Positions 35,659 through 43,818 of a stretch of 64,000 bases of DNA are shown piece by piece (position 1 is the stretch's first letter; each line of letters begins with the position of its first letter). The DNA is from Candidatus Tumulicola sp. (GTDB lineage Bacteria > Vulcanimicrobiota > Vulcanimicrobiia > Vulcanimicrobiales > Vulcanimicrobiaceae). Below the pieces are notes generated by a model. That model searched no databases. It was not told the DNA's origin and was given only the letters and a program-made list of their open reading frames with translations. Both the position numbers and the translations under genes were made by a program. The stretch is taken from the NCBI GenBank assembly GCA_036490475.1, contig DASXDT010000006.1, forward strand, positions 496,001-560,000, given 5' to 3'.

Positions 35659-37752
35659 GTGGATAGCGATCTAAGCGACGCTGCCAAGACGGCGATTTTA
35701 TTGGGAGAAAGCGACCACTCGGTCGCGGAACTCGAGACGATTGCCACGTGGTGGCTGGCGATGAGCGGAGCCGCTACGCTTGACGAAATCGAATCCGCGG
35801 CGCTGAGCGCACTGGTTGCTTTGACCCATGCAAAGATCGCGTATGTCGCGCGTTGCCAGGATGACGTCTGGACGATTACCGCGGACGTTGGGTTAACCGG
35901 CGACGTTCGCAGGCTCGCGGTACCAGAATCGGATGCGCCGTACGCAGCCGAACTTCGTTGCGGCCGGACGATCTGTTACCAGGACGAATCGGAAATGGGG
36001 CATCAACTTGCGTCGGTGCTCGCCGCGGTTGGAATTGGCTCGCTGTATGCGGCTCCAATTATGCTCGATGGGAATTGCGTTGGCGCGCTCGCAATTGCAG
36101 ACCTTGCCGCGTCGACGTTCGATGCGCGAAGCCGGGCTCTCGTACGCTTGTTTACGGATCACGTCGCAACCCTCGTCGCCAATCGTAATCTTATACATTC
36201 GCTCGAGACGCTCGCCGAAGGCATTCCGGTAATCGTGCTTCGGACCGAGCCGAGCGGTTGGATCAACTGGTACAACAGGCGTTGGTACGAGTTCACGGGA
36301 CAGACTCGTGAAGAAGCCTCGGGTTGGGGCTGGCAGACCGCGCATCATCCAGAAGATTTTCTGCGCGTTATGGAAGAGTGGCCAAAAGCTCTGGCTACCG
36401 GAGAACCGATCGAAATCGAATTTCGTCTTCGGCGTTACGACGGAGTTTACCATTGGCATCTTGCCCGTGTCGTACCGGTGCGAAATGATCGCGGAGAAAT
36501 TCTTAGCTGGTACGGGAGCGTCGTGGATATCGAGGCGCAGAAAGAGGCGCTCGCGCGGACCAAACACATCGCAGATACGCTTCAAGACGCTTTTCTGCCG
36601 CCGCGTCTGCCGCAGCGCGCCCGGTTGCAAGTCGATGCCGTGTACGTTAGCGCCGACGAAGGTAGCCGCGTCGGCGGAGACTGGTACGACGCTTTCGAGC
36701 TGCCAGACGGCGGGCTTGGCTTTTCGATCGGCGACGTCGGAGGACACGGTCTCGACGCCTCCGTTACGATGTGCAAGTTGCGGCAGTCGATCCGAACGCT
36801 CGCCCGCATGGACGACGACCCCGCGCATGTGTTGGCCGAGGTCAATCGCATATTGCGACTGGATGATCCCGAAACGTTCGTCACTGCGGTCACCGGATTC
36901 GTGACGCCCGACGGTTCCGCGGTGCACTACGCAAGTGCCGGACATCCTCTGCCGATCGTGGCAAGCACACGGGGAGTAACCCACGGGTCGCCGAGTTGTG
37001 GAGGCCTCCCGCTGGGCGTCGTCGAGGAACTCGATCTCGAAACGCACGTCGTTCCGATTGAGACCGATGAAGTGATCGGATTTTATACCGACGGCCTCAC
37101 CGAATACGCCCGAAACGCGCTCGAAGGCGAAGCGCAACTAAGTGAAGCGCTTTCCACCCTCGCCACTATTGCGCGCGAACGGCCGGCCCAATATGTCGTA
37201 GACACGGTGTTGCGCGGCCGGCGCCCGCCGGATGACGTGGCGCTCTTGATCTTTCAGTTCTCCAAGAGCGACCGCCGTCTGCCGATCTACTTCCCTTCAA
37301 CCAATAAGGAGTGGCGGTTTCATGCGAGCGACGCCAAAGCTGCCCACGTCGCCCGTATCGAAGTGGGCGAGTTTCTTCGCACGACGTGCGGGGGCACAGA
37401 AGAGACGTTTCAAAGCGAGCTGATTATCGGCGAGCTTCTAGCGAATACCGTCGACCACGCCCCCGGCTTGGTGCATCTGATTCTGGAATGGACCGGCGAT
37501 AACTACACGCTAACCGTGCGCGATAGTGGGCCGGGTTTCGAATCGGTCGCATCCGGACTTCCTTCCGACATCATGTCCGAAGGGAGTCGCGGTCTGTTCA
37601 TCATCGGAGCTTTGGCGTCCGACGTACGGAAAGAGCCGTTGCCTGGTGGCGGCGTCGAAATGCGTGTGACCCTCCCGCTACGCCCGATCGGCAGAAGAAA
37701 CCAGAAGGCAGAAGAAAACCAGATCGAGCTAGAAGGGCCGATTCATGATTGA
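35659..37752 (+). CDS. GAF-PAS-SpoIIE phosphatase with C-terminal anti-sigma-factor-like kinase domain
   Basis: A 697-residue multidomain regulator starting at GTG. In order: GAF (about 30-185), PAS (about 190-300; INWYNRRWYEFTGQTREEA and the PAC piece ILSWYGSVVDIE), SpoIIE phosphatase (about 320-540; VGGDWYDAFELPDGG, FSIGDVGGHGLDASV, YASAGHPLPI, FYTDGLTEYA) and an RsbW-like HATPase_c domain (about 560-680; ELLANTVDHAP as N box, DSGPGFES, GSRGLFIIGALA). It combines both opposing activities of a partner-switch module. Its stop overlaps the start of a 67-residue protein. Confidence 0.9.
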   Translation: MDSDLSDAAKTAILLGESDHSVAELETIATWWLAMSGAATLDEIESAALSALVALTHAKIAYVARCQDDVWTITADVGLTGDVRRLAVPESDAPYAAELRCGRTICYQDESEMGHQLASVLAAVGIGSLYAAPIMLDGNCVGALAIADLAASTFDARSRALVRLFTDHVATLVANRNLIHSLETLAEGIPVIVLRTEPSGWINWYNRRWYEFTGQTREEASGWGWQTAHHPEDFLRVMEEWPKALATGEPIEIEFRLRRYDGVYHWHLARVVPVRNDRGEILSWYGSVVDIEAQKEALARTKHIADTLQDAFLPPRLPQRARLQVDAVYVSADEGSRVGGDWYDAFELPDGGLGFSIGDVGGHGLDASVTMCKLRQSIRTLARMDDDPAHVLAEVNRILRLDDPETFVTAVTGFVTPDGSAVHYASAGHPLPIVASTRGVTHGSPSCGGLPLGVVEELDLETHVVPIETDEVIGFYTDGLTEYARNALEGEAQLSEALSTLATIARERPAQYVVDTVLRGRRPPDDVALLIFQFSKSDRRLPIYFPSTNKEWRFHASDAKAAHVARIEVGEFLRTTCGGTEETFQSELIIGELLANTVDHAPGLVHLILEWTGDNYTLTVRDSGPGFESVASGLPSDIMSEGSRGLFIIGALASDVRKEPLPGGGVEMRVTLPLRPIGRRNQKAEENQIELEGPIHD

Positions 37753-37948
37753 ACCAGATCGCCCGTCCCCGCATCACCAGCCCGCGACGGAAAAACAGTT
37801 GTTAGGCGAATTCTCGAAGAGAGACCAGGCGGTTCTAAAAGAACGACTCAGCCAAGATGCCTACCGGCATTTTGAAGATGCTCTGCACGGCAAGCACGTA
37901 CCGAATCAGGACGAAATCGCCGAATGGAAACGGGTTAGCGGAAACTAG
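37745..37948 (+). CDS. small hydrophilic protein coupled to the phosphatase
   Basis: A 67-residue charged, predicted helical protein (KQLLGEFSKRDQAVLKERLSQD). It has no signal peptide or cysteine. Its ATG lies inside the last codons of the phosphatase gene (8-bp overlap), so it is translationally coupled and may regulate or dock on that protein. I recognise no family. The secreted protein gene begins 7 bp after it. Confidence 0.6.
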   Translation: MIEPDRPSPHHQPATEKQLLGEFSKRDQAVLKERLSQDAYRHFEDALHGKHVPNQDEIAEWKRVSGN

Positions 37949-37955
37949 TCGACGG

Positions 37956-38756
37956 ATGCGTCGTTCGATCGGGTTGCAAATGATGCTACTGGCGTCGCTG
38001 TCGTTGACAACCCTCGGAGCGCACGACGGCGAATCCACGAAGCCGTTCCCTTCCGCAATAGCCGATGCGCTCGTGCGCGATCCCGACGTCGCCCCGTGCG
38101 CTCAGACCGCGCACGCGCGATCGAATGCGGCGTACGCGAGTGCAAACTTCGATTTCTCCCGCGTTAAACTGACCGGCGGCGCACAAATGATCGTCGTTAC
38201 CGGCGGAGGCAGTTGTGTTTGCGGGAACGCCAACTGCAAGATCGTCGTGTTCGAACGGAACGGCGACGCATATAGATCCGTCCTTTCCGACTACGGGATC
38301 GATTGGAAGGTGCGGCCCGACGGAACCGCCGTCGTCACGTCGCACGATAGCGCCGCGGTCGTTTATCGTACGTCGTATCGCTGGAGCGGAAAAGCATATA
38401 CGGTCACGGCGACGGATATGGTCTACTTGCCCAGCAACGTATCGAAGCCGGCCACTCGGGCCATCACATTCGCTCCGGGAGCGCCCTCGACGGTGATCCG
38501 CGGAAATAAGCTGACGCTCGGTTTCGCAGATGAGTGGACGTTCTCTGCTCGTGCCGGCCAGACGCTCACGCTCACACTCGACGAGCACGATCGCCACTTC
38601 GGATCGTTTTCGGTGCGAAGCGATGCAGAAACGCTGGGCACCGCGAACGCGGGAACGCTGCGCGTCGCATTACCGCAATCGCGCCGGTACGAAATTACCG
38701 TGGAAGGCGGCGACGAATCGTTTTCGAAGTATGCCTTGAACGTAACGATTCGCTAA
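37956..38756 (+). CDS. secreted protein of unknown function with cysteine-rich loop
   Basis: A 266-residue exported protein; signal sequence MRRSIGLQMMLLASLSLTTLGA. A cysteine-rich loop GGGSCVCGNANCKIVVFE follows VKLTGGAQMIVVTG, then a beta-rich C-terminal part (RGNKLTLGFADEWTFSARAG, ending in RYEITVEGGDESFSKY). Function not recognised. It starts 7 bp after the small protein and so probably shares the phosphatase transcript. Its stop overlaps the stop of the convergent gene by 4 bp. Confidence 0.65.
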   Translation: MRRSIGLQMMLLASLSLTTLGAHDGESTKPFPSAIADALVRDPDVAPCAQTAHARSNAAYASANFDFSRVKLTGGAQMIVVTGGGSCVCGNANCKIVVFERNGDAYRSVLSDYGIDWKVRPDGTAVVTSHDSAAVVYRTSYRWSGKAYTVTATDMVYLPSNVSKPATRAITFAPGAPSTVIRGNKLTLGFADEWTFSARAGQTLTLTLDEHDRHFGSFSVRSDAETLGTANAGTLRVALPQSRRYEITVEGGDESFSKYALNVTIR

Positions 38757-39763
38757 CAGTTCCATTTCCCGAGGAATTTGCGTAAATCGCCGATCGAACC
38801 CGCATAGTAGTAGTGCGGTTCGTCGTAGCGCAGGTTATCGACGACATACCACGGACCGCGCTGATGAACGACGACCGTAACGTGACGTATCGCGTTGGGC
38901 TGCTTGCTGACGGACCGCAACGAAACGGGCACGAGGATGCTGGTTCCTTCCTTACGAGGCACGCCGACAGCATATGAGAACGCCGGCGACGATGCATTTG
39001 CGAACGGGTCGAACGCAACGTCGTTGGCGCATCCCGCGCACGGCGAGACGCTGAACCCGCCGCCGGTAGCATACGAACTGGAGAGCTCTTCAAACAAAGA
39101 GTCGTCGAGGAGCGCTCTTGTTGCCAGCATGTGTTCTTCGACGCGTCCGTGACTCGCGACGTAAAGGTCGTAGAAGGCTTTGACGACACCGAGTGGGCTG
39201 CCGGCACTACGTCTCAGTGTATCATCGAGCGGTAACGCGCCGGTCATCATCAAAAAATTTCGAAGATCCACGATCGGACCGAAATTGTAGTACCGTGGCT
39301 GGAGATACAGCAGATCGGAGATCGCATAGCGCGCTCCGGAACGAGTCAAAACAAACGTGACATGTGAGGCCGCTTTCGGCAGGCCGGACTGTAGCGTCAC
39401 CGCGACAAGGGCTCGATCGCCGGTTATGCGCTCGCGGTCGATCCAATACGACGACGCGGCTGTCCGAGCGTACGAGAACGGATCGAACGTTTCGTACGGA
39501 CACCGGCTGATGTCGACGTATCCCGGGCACGTATTAGCAGAGAACATTCCCGCGTCTGCACGACTGAGCGCGCCGTAGAGCTGGGGTTCGAATAGTGCTT
39601 TCACCGTCGAGAGCCGCTCACCGGCACGAGCGTTACTAGCAATGTACCCGTCGTAGAAGGCGCGTACCGTCTGGGATGGCGCCGTTTCGCCGGCACGTGC
39701 CACCCAGGCCGACACCCCGACTAGTATCAACACCGCGAGCGAAAGAAATGACGCGTATTTCAT
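38753..39763 (-). CDS. secreted protein with two tandem NTF2/DUF3828-like repeats
   Basis: A 336-residue exported protein (signal MKYASFLSLAVLILVGVSAWVARA). The mature part is an internal duplication: repeat 1 begins TVRAFYDGYIASNARAGERL and repeat 2 begins VVKAFYDLYVASHGRVEEHM. Each continues with LFEPQLY/LLDDSLF, a C-[PA]-[GP]...FDPF segment, a hydrophobic V-V-VTL strand and a final YY-[FY]...DLR[NK]FL. This layout recalls DUF3828-like proteins of the NTF2 fold. Function unknown. Upstream in-frame sequence is antisense to the exonuclease gene and was left out. Confidence 0.72.
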   Translation of the reverse strand: MKYASFLSLAVLILVGVSAWVARAGETAPSQTVRAFYDGYIASNARAGERLSTVKALFEPQLYGALSRADAGMFSANTCPGYVDISRCPYETFDPFSYARTAASSYWIDRERITGDRALVAVTLQSGLPKAASHVTFVLTRSGARYAISDLLYLQPRYYNFGPIVDLRNFLMMTGALPLDDTLRRSAGSPLGVVKAFYDLYVASHGRVEEHMLATRALLDDSLFEELSSSYATGGGFSVSPCAGCANDVAFDPFANASSPAFSYAVGVPRKEGTSILVPVSLRSVSKQPNAIRHVTVVVHQRGPWYVVDNLRYDEPHYYYAGSIGDLRKFLGKWNC

Positions 39764-39856
39764 CGACTTCACCCTAGAACGCCATTCGCTGAAAAGCCGC
39801 CAAGCGTCCTCTGCGTCCGAGCGGGGTGTTCTCGACTCGTGACGTAACCAGACGGC

Positions 39857-40687
39857 GTGATCGTCCATCTCATCGACGGAACCTACGAACTGTTCCGCCA
39901 TTTCTACGGGCTTCGTCGAGTCAACGACGGCAAAGTACGCCGGTTCGGAGCGGCTGCCGGAGTGCTCAATACCGTGCTGCAAATGATCGATGAAGGCGCC
40001 ACGCACGTCGGCGTCGCGACAGATCACGTTATCGAGTCCTTTCGCAACAAACTTTGGAACGGCTACAAAACGGGCGAAGGAATCGATCCTGCGCTCCGCA
40101 CGCAGTTCGAGCCGCTCGAAGAAGCCCTGCGAGCGATGGGCGTGCCGGTTTGGGCGATGGTCGAACTCGAGGCGGACGATGCCTTGGCCTCGGCGGCCGC
40201 GATTGCTTCGCCGGACTCGCGCGTCGAGAAAATCTGCATTTGGACTCCGGATAAAGATCTCGCGCAATGCGTCCGCGGAGATCGCATCGTGCAGGTCGAC
40301 CGAAGAACCAAGGTGGTTCGAGATGCCGATGGCGTCCGAGCTAAGTTCGGCGTCGATCCCGAGCTGATACCGGACTATCTTGCGCTCGTCGGAGATTCGG
40401 CCGATGGGTATCCCGGCATCGCAGGCATCGGGCCGAAAGGCGCGGCCGCTCTCCTCAATCGCTACGGCGCGATCGAGCAATTTCCACCGCAAGAGTTGGG
40501 CGATCGTCAGGCTCTGGCGCTGTCATTCAAAGAGCTAGCCATCCTTCGAACCGATGCGGAACTCTTTGCGAACGTCGACGAACTAGAGTGGCACGGCCCT
40601 ACCGCTGAGTTTTCGGCCACGTGCGAACGGCTCGACGCCCCCGGCGTCCTCGCGCGTGCTACCAGAGCGGCGCAAGCCTTTTCATAA
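39857..40687 (+). CDS. FEN-type 5'-3' exonuclease (DNA polymerase I N-terminal-like)
   Basis: A 276-residue flap-endonuclease-like protein starting at GTG (MIVHLIDGTYELFRHFYG). Acidic metal residues occur in HLIDG, ELEADDALA, PDKDLAQCV and GDSADGYPG; the helix-hairpin-helix is IAGIGPKGAAALLNRYGAIE. It corresponds to the 5' nuclease domain of DNA polymerase I without the polymerase. It would act in RNA-primer or flap removal. A 21-bp tandem duplication begins in the last codons and takes in the stop codon. Confidence 0.88.
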   Translation: MIVHLIDGTYELFRHFYGLRRVNDGKVRRFGAAAGVLNTVLQMIDEGATHVGVATDHVIESFRNKLWNGYKTGEGIDPALRTQFEPLEEALRAMGVPVWAMVELEADDALASAAAIASPDSRVEKICIWTPDKDLAQCVRGDRIVQVDRRTKVVRDADGVRAKFGVDPELIPDYLALVGDSADGYPGIAGIGPKGAAALLNRYGAIEQFPPQELGDRQALALSFKELAILRTDAELFANVDELEWHGPTAEFSATCERLDAPGVLARATRAAQAFS

Positions 40688-40707
40688 GCGGCGCAAGCCT
40701 TTTCATA
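40666..40707. repeat. 21-bp perfect tandem duplication across a stop codon
   Basis: The unit AGCGGCGCAAGCCTTTTCATA occurs twice back to back (40666-40686 and 40687-40707). The first copy encodes the exonuclease C-terminus up to the stop (TAA at 40685-40687); the second is entirely after it. The lack of any mismatch points to a recent event or replication slippage. Confidence 0.9.
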
Positions 40708-40738
40708 GATTCTTTACCTTCCCAAGCGATGCTGGACT

Positions 40739-41716
40739 ATGCGCCGTTTGATCTCGATCGCGGTTCTGCCGCTAATCGTATCCGCTTGCCAAGGGACTGA
40801 GTCGGTCCCAGCCCGAGCCCCATTTTCCGTTGCCTTCTCTAAACCCGATATATCCGAGGGCCCGCGCGCAGCGCCCACGACATTGATCTTTGCCTCGAAC
40901 GGTGAGGTCGGCAACGTCGACGTGTACGATGCCAAGACGCTCAAGTTGATCTCGCAGTGCCCTTGCACTGGCGTGGGACTCGCAGTCGACCCACAGTCGG
41001 GCGACCTTGCCGTTGGGACGGAGTTGGGGACGGTTACCGTTTGGCACGTGACGAGCAAGCGCATCGCGCAATTTGCCACACTACAACTCTCGCAAGGTCC
41101 ATATGCGATCAGTCTCGCGTTCAACCAGAAGGGTGACTTGTACGCAGCCAACGCCAGCGACAACGTCATCGATTTCTTCGATGCCACAGAAATAGAAAGC
41201 GGCGGCGGAACTCCTACTCGCACGTTATTTACCTCGCACTTGAGCGAAGCGGAGTATATAGCCGCCGATGCGCACAGCTTGCTGGCCGACGGTTACGACA
41301 GCAACGGCCAGCCACTGCTCGTTTCGGTAAACACGCGAACCGGCGCAGATACGGTCCTGCAGACGATCCTATCCGGCACGGTGCCCGAGGGCATCGCATT
41401 CGATCGCCGTGCGAATCTCATCCTGAATACCGTCGGCACGAACAACACGCTCGCAGTGTATGCAAAGCCGTGGACCGGCGCTCCCACATCGACGCTCGTA
41501 TACGGCTCAGGCGCGGAAAACAGCTACTACACCGGTATTTCTTTGAATAAATCGCAAAATGCACTTTGGGCTGGGAATTTTACGTTTGCAAACCCGTCAC
41601 ACGCGTCCGGAAGCATACAAGCCAACAGCTACCCCCTGAAAACTGTCGGGCGTTCTTCATCTGAGATCGCGTCCGAGTACTACGATAGCGTGGCGGTAGA
41701 CCCTCAAACCAAATAA
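40739..41716 (+). CDS. beta-propeller lipoprotein
   Basis: A 325-residue lipoprotein with lipobox LIVSAC at about residue 17. Repeated blades (TLIFASNGEVGNVDVYDAKT, LAVGTELGTVTVWH, GDLYAANASDNVIDFFDAT) indicate an NHL/YncE-like propeller. It differs from the other window copies in having an S-Q-C-P-C-T-G turn early on. No strong ribosome-binding site is evident. It is 50 bp from the exonuclease gene. Role unknown. Confidence 0.78.
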   Translation: MRRLISIAVLPLIVSACQGTESVPARAPFSVAFSKPDISEGPRAAPTTLIFASNGEVGNVDVYDAKTLKLISQCPCTGVGLAVDPQSGDLAVGTELGTVTVWHVTSKRIAQFATLQLSQGPYAISLAFNQKGDLYAANASDNVIDFFDATEIESGGGTPTRTLFTSHLSEAEYIAADAHSLLADGYDSNGQPLLVSVNTRTGADTVLQTILSGTVPEGIAFDRRANLILNTVGTNNTLAVYAKPWTGAPTSTLVYGSGAENSYYTGISLNKSQNALWAGNFTFANPSHASGSIQANSYPLKTVGRSSSEIASEYYDSVAVDPQTK

Positions 41717-41800
41717 CGCGCCTCCGAGAGAAGTCGCTGGAGCAGATTGTGCGCTGGAGCGCAACCTTTCCGATTTGCTGCGGGTTTTGAGGCTGTTATC

Positions 41801-41835
41801 GAGGACGAGTCTGTGAGACACTCCTTCTCGTCCTC
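41801..41835 (+). promoter_or_regulatory. long hairpin in the leader of the RNA helicase gene
   Basis: A perfect 9-bp stem GAGGACGAG (41801-41809) / CTCGTCCTC (41827-41835) encloses a 17-nt loop which itself can pair GTG with CAC. No U-run follows, so it does not look like a terminator for the lipoprotein upstream. It lies about 60 bp before the helicase reading frame. DEAD-box helicase mRNAs often carry structured leaders that the helicase itself affects; that link is inference. Confidence 0.45.
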
Positions 41836-41896
41836 AAGCGCGATCTTTCGAGTGGTCGATAAATTGCGCCACACCGAAAGATAGGCAATCATCTCA

Positions 41897-43123
41897 ATCT
41901 TTTCCGAATTCCCCCTGAATGCTGCGCTATTTCGCGGCATCGAAGACTTCAAATATACCGAGGCCACGCCCATACAGCAGGCGGCTATTCCCGTTGCTCT
42001 GGCCGGCCGCGACGTCTTCGCGAGCGCTCCAACCGGCAGCGGCAAGACCGCCGCTTTCGGCATTCCGATGATCCAAAAACTCCTCGAGCGTCGCCCCGCC
42101 GGTCAGGCTGCGGCGCTGATCTTAACGCCCACGCGTGAGCTCGCACAACAGATTACGCAGCATCTTGGGCGGCTCGCGAAACACACCAAACTGCAAATTA
42201 CGCCGATTTACGGAGGCGTGGGCATGCGCCCGCAGATCAAAGCCATGCGCCGCGGTACCGACATCATCGTCGCGACGCCCGGGCGCCTGATGGATTTGAT
42301 GCAGCAGGGCGAAGTTCGTCTCGACTCCATCGAGACGTTCGTGCTCGACGAAGCCGATCGTATGCTCGACATGGGCTTCCTACCGCCCGTAAAGCGCATC
42401 GCCGCAAAGCTCCCGGCCCAGCGGCAGACACTTTGCTTCTCGGCGACGCTCGACGGTGCGGTGGCTAAACTGGCGCGCGAGTTTCTCAACGATCCCGTGC
42501 GCATCGATTTGGCGCCGGCCTCTCCCGTCGCAACCGTGACCCAGTGGGTGTACGAAGTGGAGACGGAAAAGAAAACCGACCTCCTCGTGGATCTCCTCAA
42601 AGACGGCCGCATCTTCAACGCGATCGTTTTTACACGGACGAAATCGCGGGCCGAGCGCGTGGCCGGCGCGTTGACGCGACATAACATCGACACGGAGCGC
42701 ATTCACGGCGATCGTTCGCAGGCGCAGCGCACGCGGGCTTTGGAAGCGTTTAAAAAAGGACGCTATCGGATCCTCGTCGCCACCGATGTCGCCTCGCGGG
42801 GCATCGATATCGCCGATCTCGGCCACGTTATTAACTACGATGTGCCCAACGAGCCGGCCGATTACATACATCGCATCGGACGCACGGCGCGCGCTCAAAA
42901 AACCGGCGATGCGATTACGTTCGTTTCACGTGACGAGGCGCGCACGTTTGCGCGTATCGAAGGAGCGATCGGCGCGCCTTTAAAGCGCAGCGAGCACGGC
43001 TTCATGGAACCGGCATCCGCTCGAGCGTCAGCGGTGGCGCCGCAAGTGCACCGCCGTTCGTTTACGGCGCGTAGCCCGCATCGCAAGGTTAGCCGGCGCG
43101 TATCCAAAGCCGCGGCAAGGTAG
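41897..43123 (+). CDS. DEAD-box ATP-dependent RNA helicase (RhlE-like), no standard start codon
   Basis: About 408 residues with all helicase motifs: Q motif FSEFP...EATPIQ, Walker A APTGSGKT, PTRELAQQI, TPGRLMDL, VLDEADRML, SAT, VFTRTKSRAERV, TDVASRGIDI and HRIGRTARA, and a basic C-terminal tail. It unwinds RNA duplexes in ribosome or mRNA metabolism. The frame opens at 41885 after a TAG and has no ATG, GTG or TTG until the ATG at 42068, which lies after Walker A and would destroy the ATPase. The ATC at 41897 fits the family start and is used provisionally. Confidence 0.9.
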   Translation: MFSEFPLNAALFRGIEDFKYTEATPIQQAAIPVALAGRDVFASAPTGSGKTAAFGIPMIQKLLERRPAGQAAALILTPTRELAQQITQHLGRLAKHTKLQITPIYGGVGMRPQIKAMRRGTDIIVATPGRLMDLMQQGEVRLDSIETFVLDEADRMLDMGFLPPVKRIAAKLPAQRQTLCFSATLDGAVAKLAREFLNDPVRIDLAPASPVATVTQWVYEVETEKKTDLLVDLLKDGRIFNAIVFTRTKSRAERVAGALTRHNIDTERIHGDRSQAQRTRALEAFKKGRYRILVATDVASRGIDIADLGHVINYDVPNEPADYIHRIGRTARAQKTGDAITFVSRDEARTFARIEGAIGAPLKRSEHGFMEPASARASAVAPQVHRRSFTARSPHRKVSRRVSKAAAR

Positions 43124-43131
43124 AGTCCCCT

Positions 43132-43166
43132 CAGGACTGCGCGGTATAACTTGCCACACAGTCCTG
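43132..43166 (+). terminator. hairpin after the helicase gene
   Basis: CAGGACTG (43132-43139) pairs perfectly with CAGTCCTG (43159-43166), followed by TTTG. The 19-nt loop can fold further (GCGCGG with GCC). It begins 8 bp after the helicase stop. The weak U-tract makes termination uncertain. Confidence 0.45.
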
Positions 43167-43206
43167 TTTGTCCCGCGCGCCGGACACTAAAACGGCAGCT
43201 ATACTT

Positions 43207-43234
43207 GCAAACATGAAGGTTTGCTTTCGTTTTT
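43207..43234 (+). terminator. probable rho-independent terminator
   Basis: A 6-bp stem GCAAAC / GTTTGC with loop ATGAAG is followed at once by TTTCGTTTTT. It lies in the gap between the helicase and the GNAT gene and would end helicase transcription. The stem is AT-balanced and rather short. Confidence 0.5.
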
Positions 43235-43334
43235 GAGCCCGCATCTATGGTCAACGCTTTCGACCGGACGATAGGTCCTCTGCGCGCAAGGGTGCCAATT
43301 TTGGCGCGCGAGATATAGCTTAAAGGATTGTTCC

Positions 43335-43769
43335 ATGCGCATTGAGCTTCGTGCTGCCACGGAAGAAGATCGAGCCTTCGTCGAGGAATTGTATTTCAGT
43401 ACGCAGCGCTGGATTATCGAAAAGTTGTTCGGCTGGCGAGGCGACGCCGTGGAGAAGGCCAAGTTCGCCTCATTTTACGACCAGCGGAACACACAAATTA
43501 TTCTTGATGAAGATCGAGCTATGGGCTGGTGGACAGTGGTTCGCGATGATGATTTTGTAGAGCTAGGGCAGATTTGTCTAACACCGGAACATCAACGGCG
43601 CGGGATCGGAACGCTTCTGATAAGCCAGCTGATCGAGGAGGCGAAAGAGCAGCGGAAAACCGCTTCGGTGAGCACCGCTAAAATAAATCCAGCGCTTTCT
43701 CTTTATAAGCGATTGGGCTTCGTCCCGGTTAGCGAAACGGATTTCAAAATCTACCTCGAACGTCGCTAA
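43335..43769 (+). CDS. GNAT family N-acetyltransferase
   Basis: A 144-residue acetyltransferase: MRIELRAATEEDRAFVEELY at the start, then VELGQICLTPEHQRRGIGTLL, which contains the acetyl-CoA pyrophosphate loop (Q-R-R-G-I-G), and NPALSLYKRLGFVPVSETD at the end. The acceptor is unknown. AAAGGA precedes the ATG at suitable spacing. It stands alone behind a likely terminator. Confidence 0.9.
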   Translation: MRIELRAATEEDRAFVEELYFSTQRWIIEKLFGWRGDAVEKAKFASFYDQRNTQIILDEDRAMGWWTVVRDDDFVELGQICLTPEHQRRGIGTLLISQLIEEAKEQRKTASVSTAKINPALSLYKRLGFVPVSETDFKIYLERR

Positions 43770-43818
43770 CGTCACAAATCGGCCCGGTCGACGTATCTGG
43801 AGCCTAGGAGGTCATTTC

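Noticed and set aside
35893-37137. 414-residue open frame antisense to the GAF-PAS-SpoIIE gene
   Set aside because: GC-rich codon use leaves the opposite strand open; no motif seen, and the sense strand has all domain motifs.
41704-42063. Minus-strand open frame opposite the helicase N-terminus
   Set aside because: It is antisense to the helicase Q motif and Walker A and has no recognisable content.
43207-43224. GCAAAC/GTTTGC repeat as an attachment site
   Set aside because: The following U-rich stretch and its position after the helicase gene fit a terminator better.
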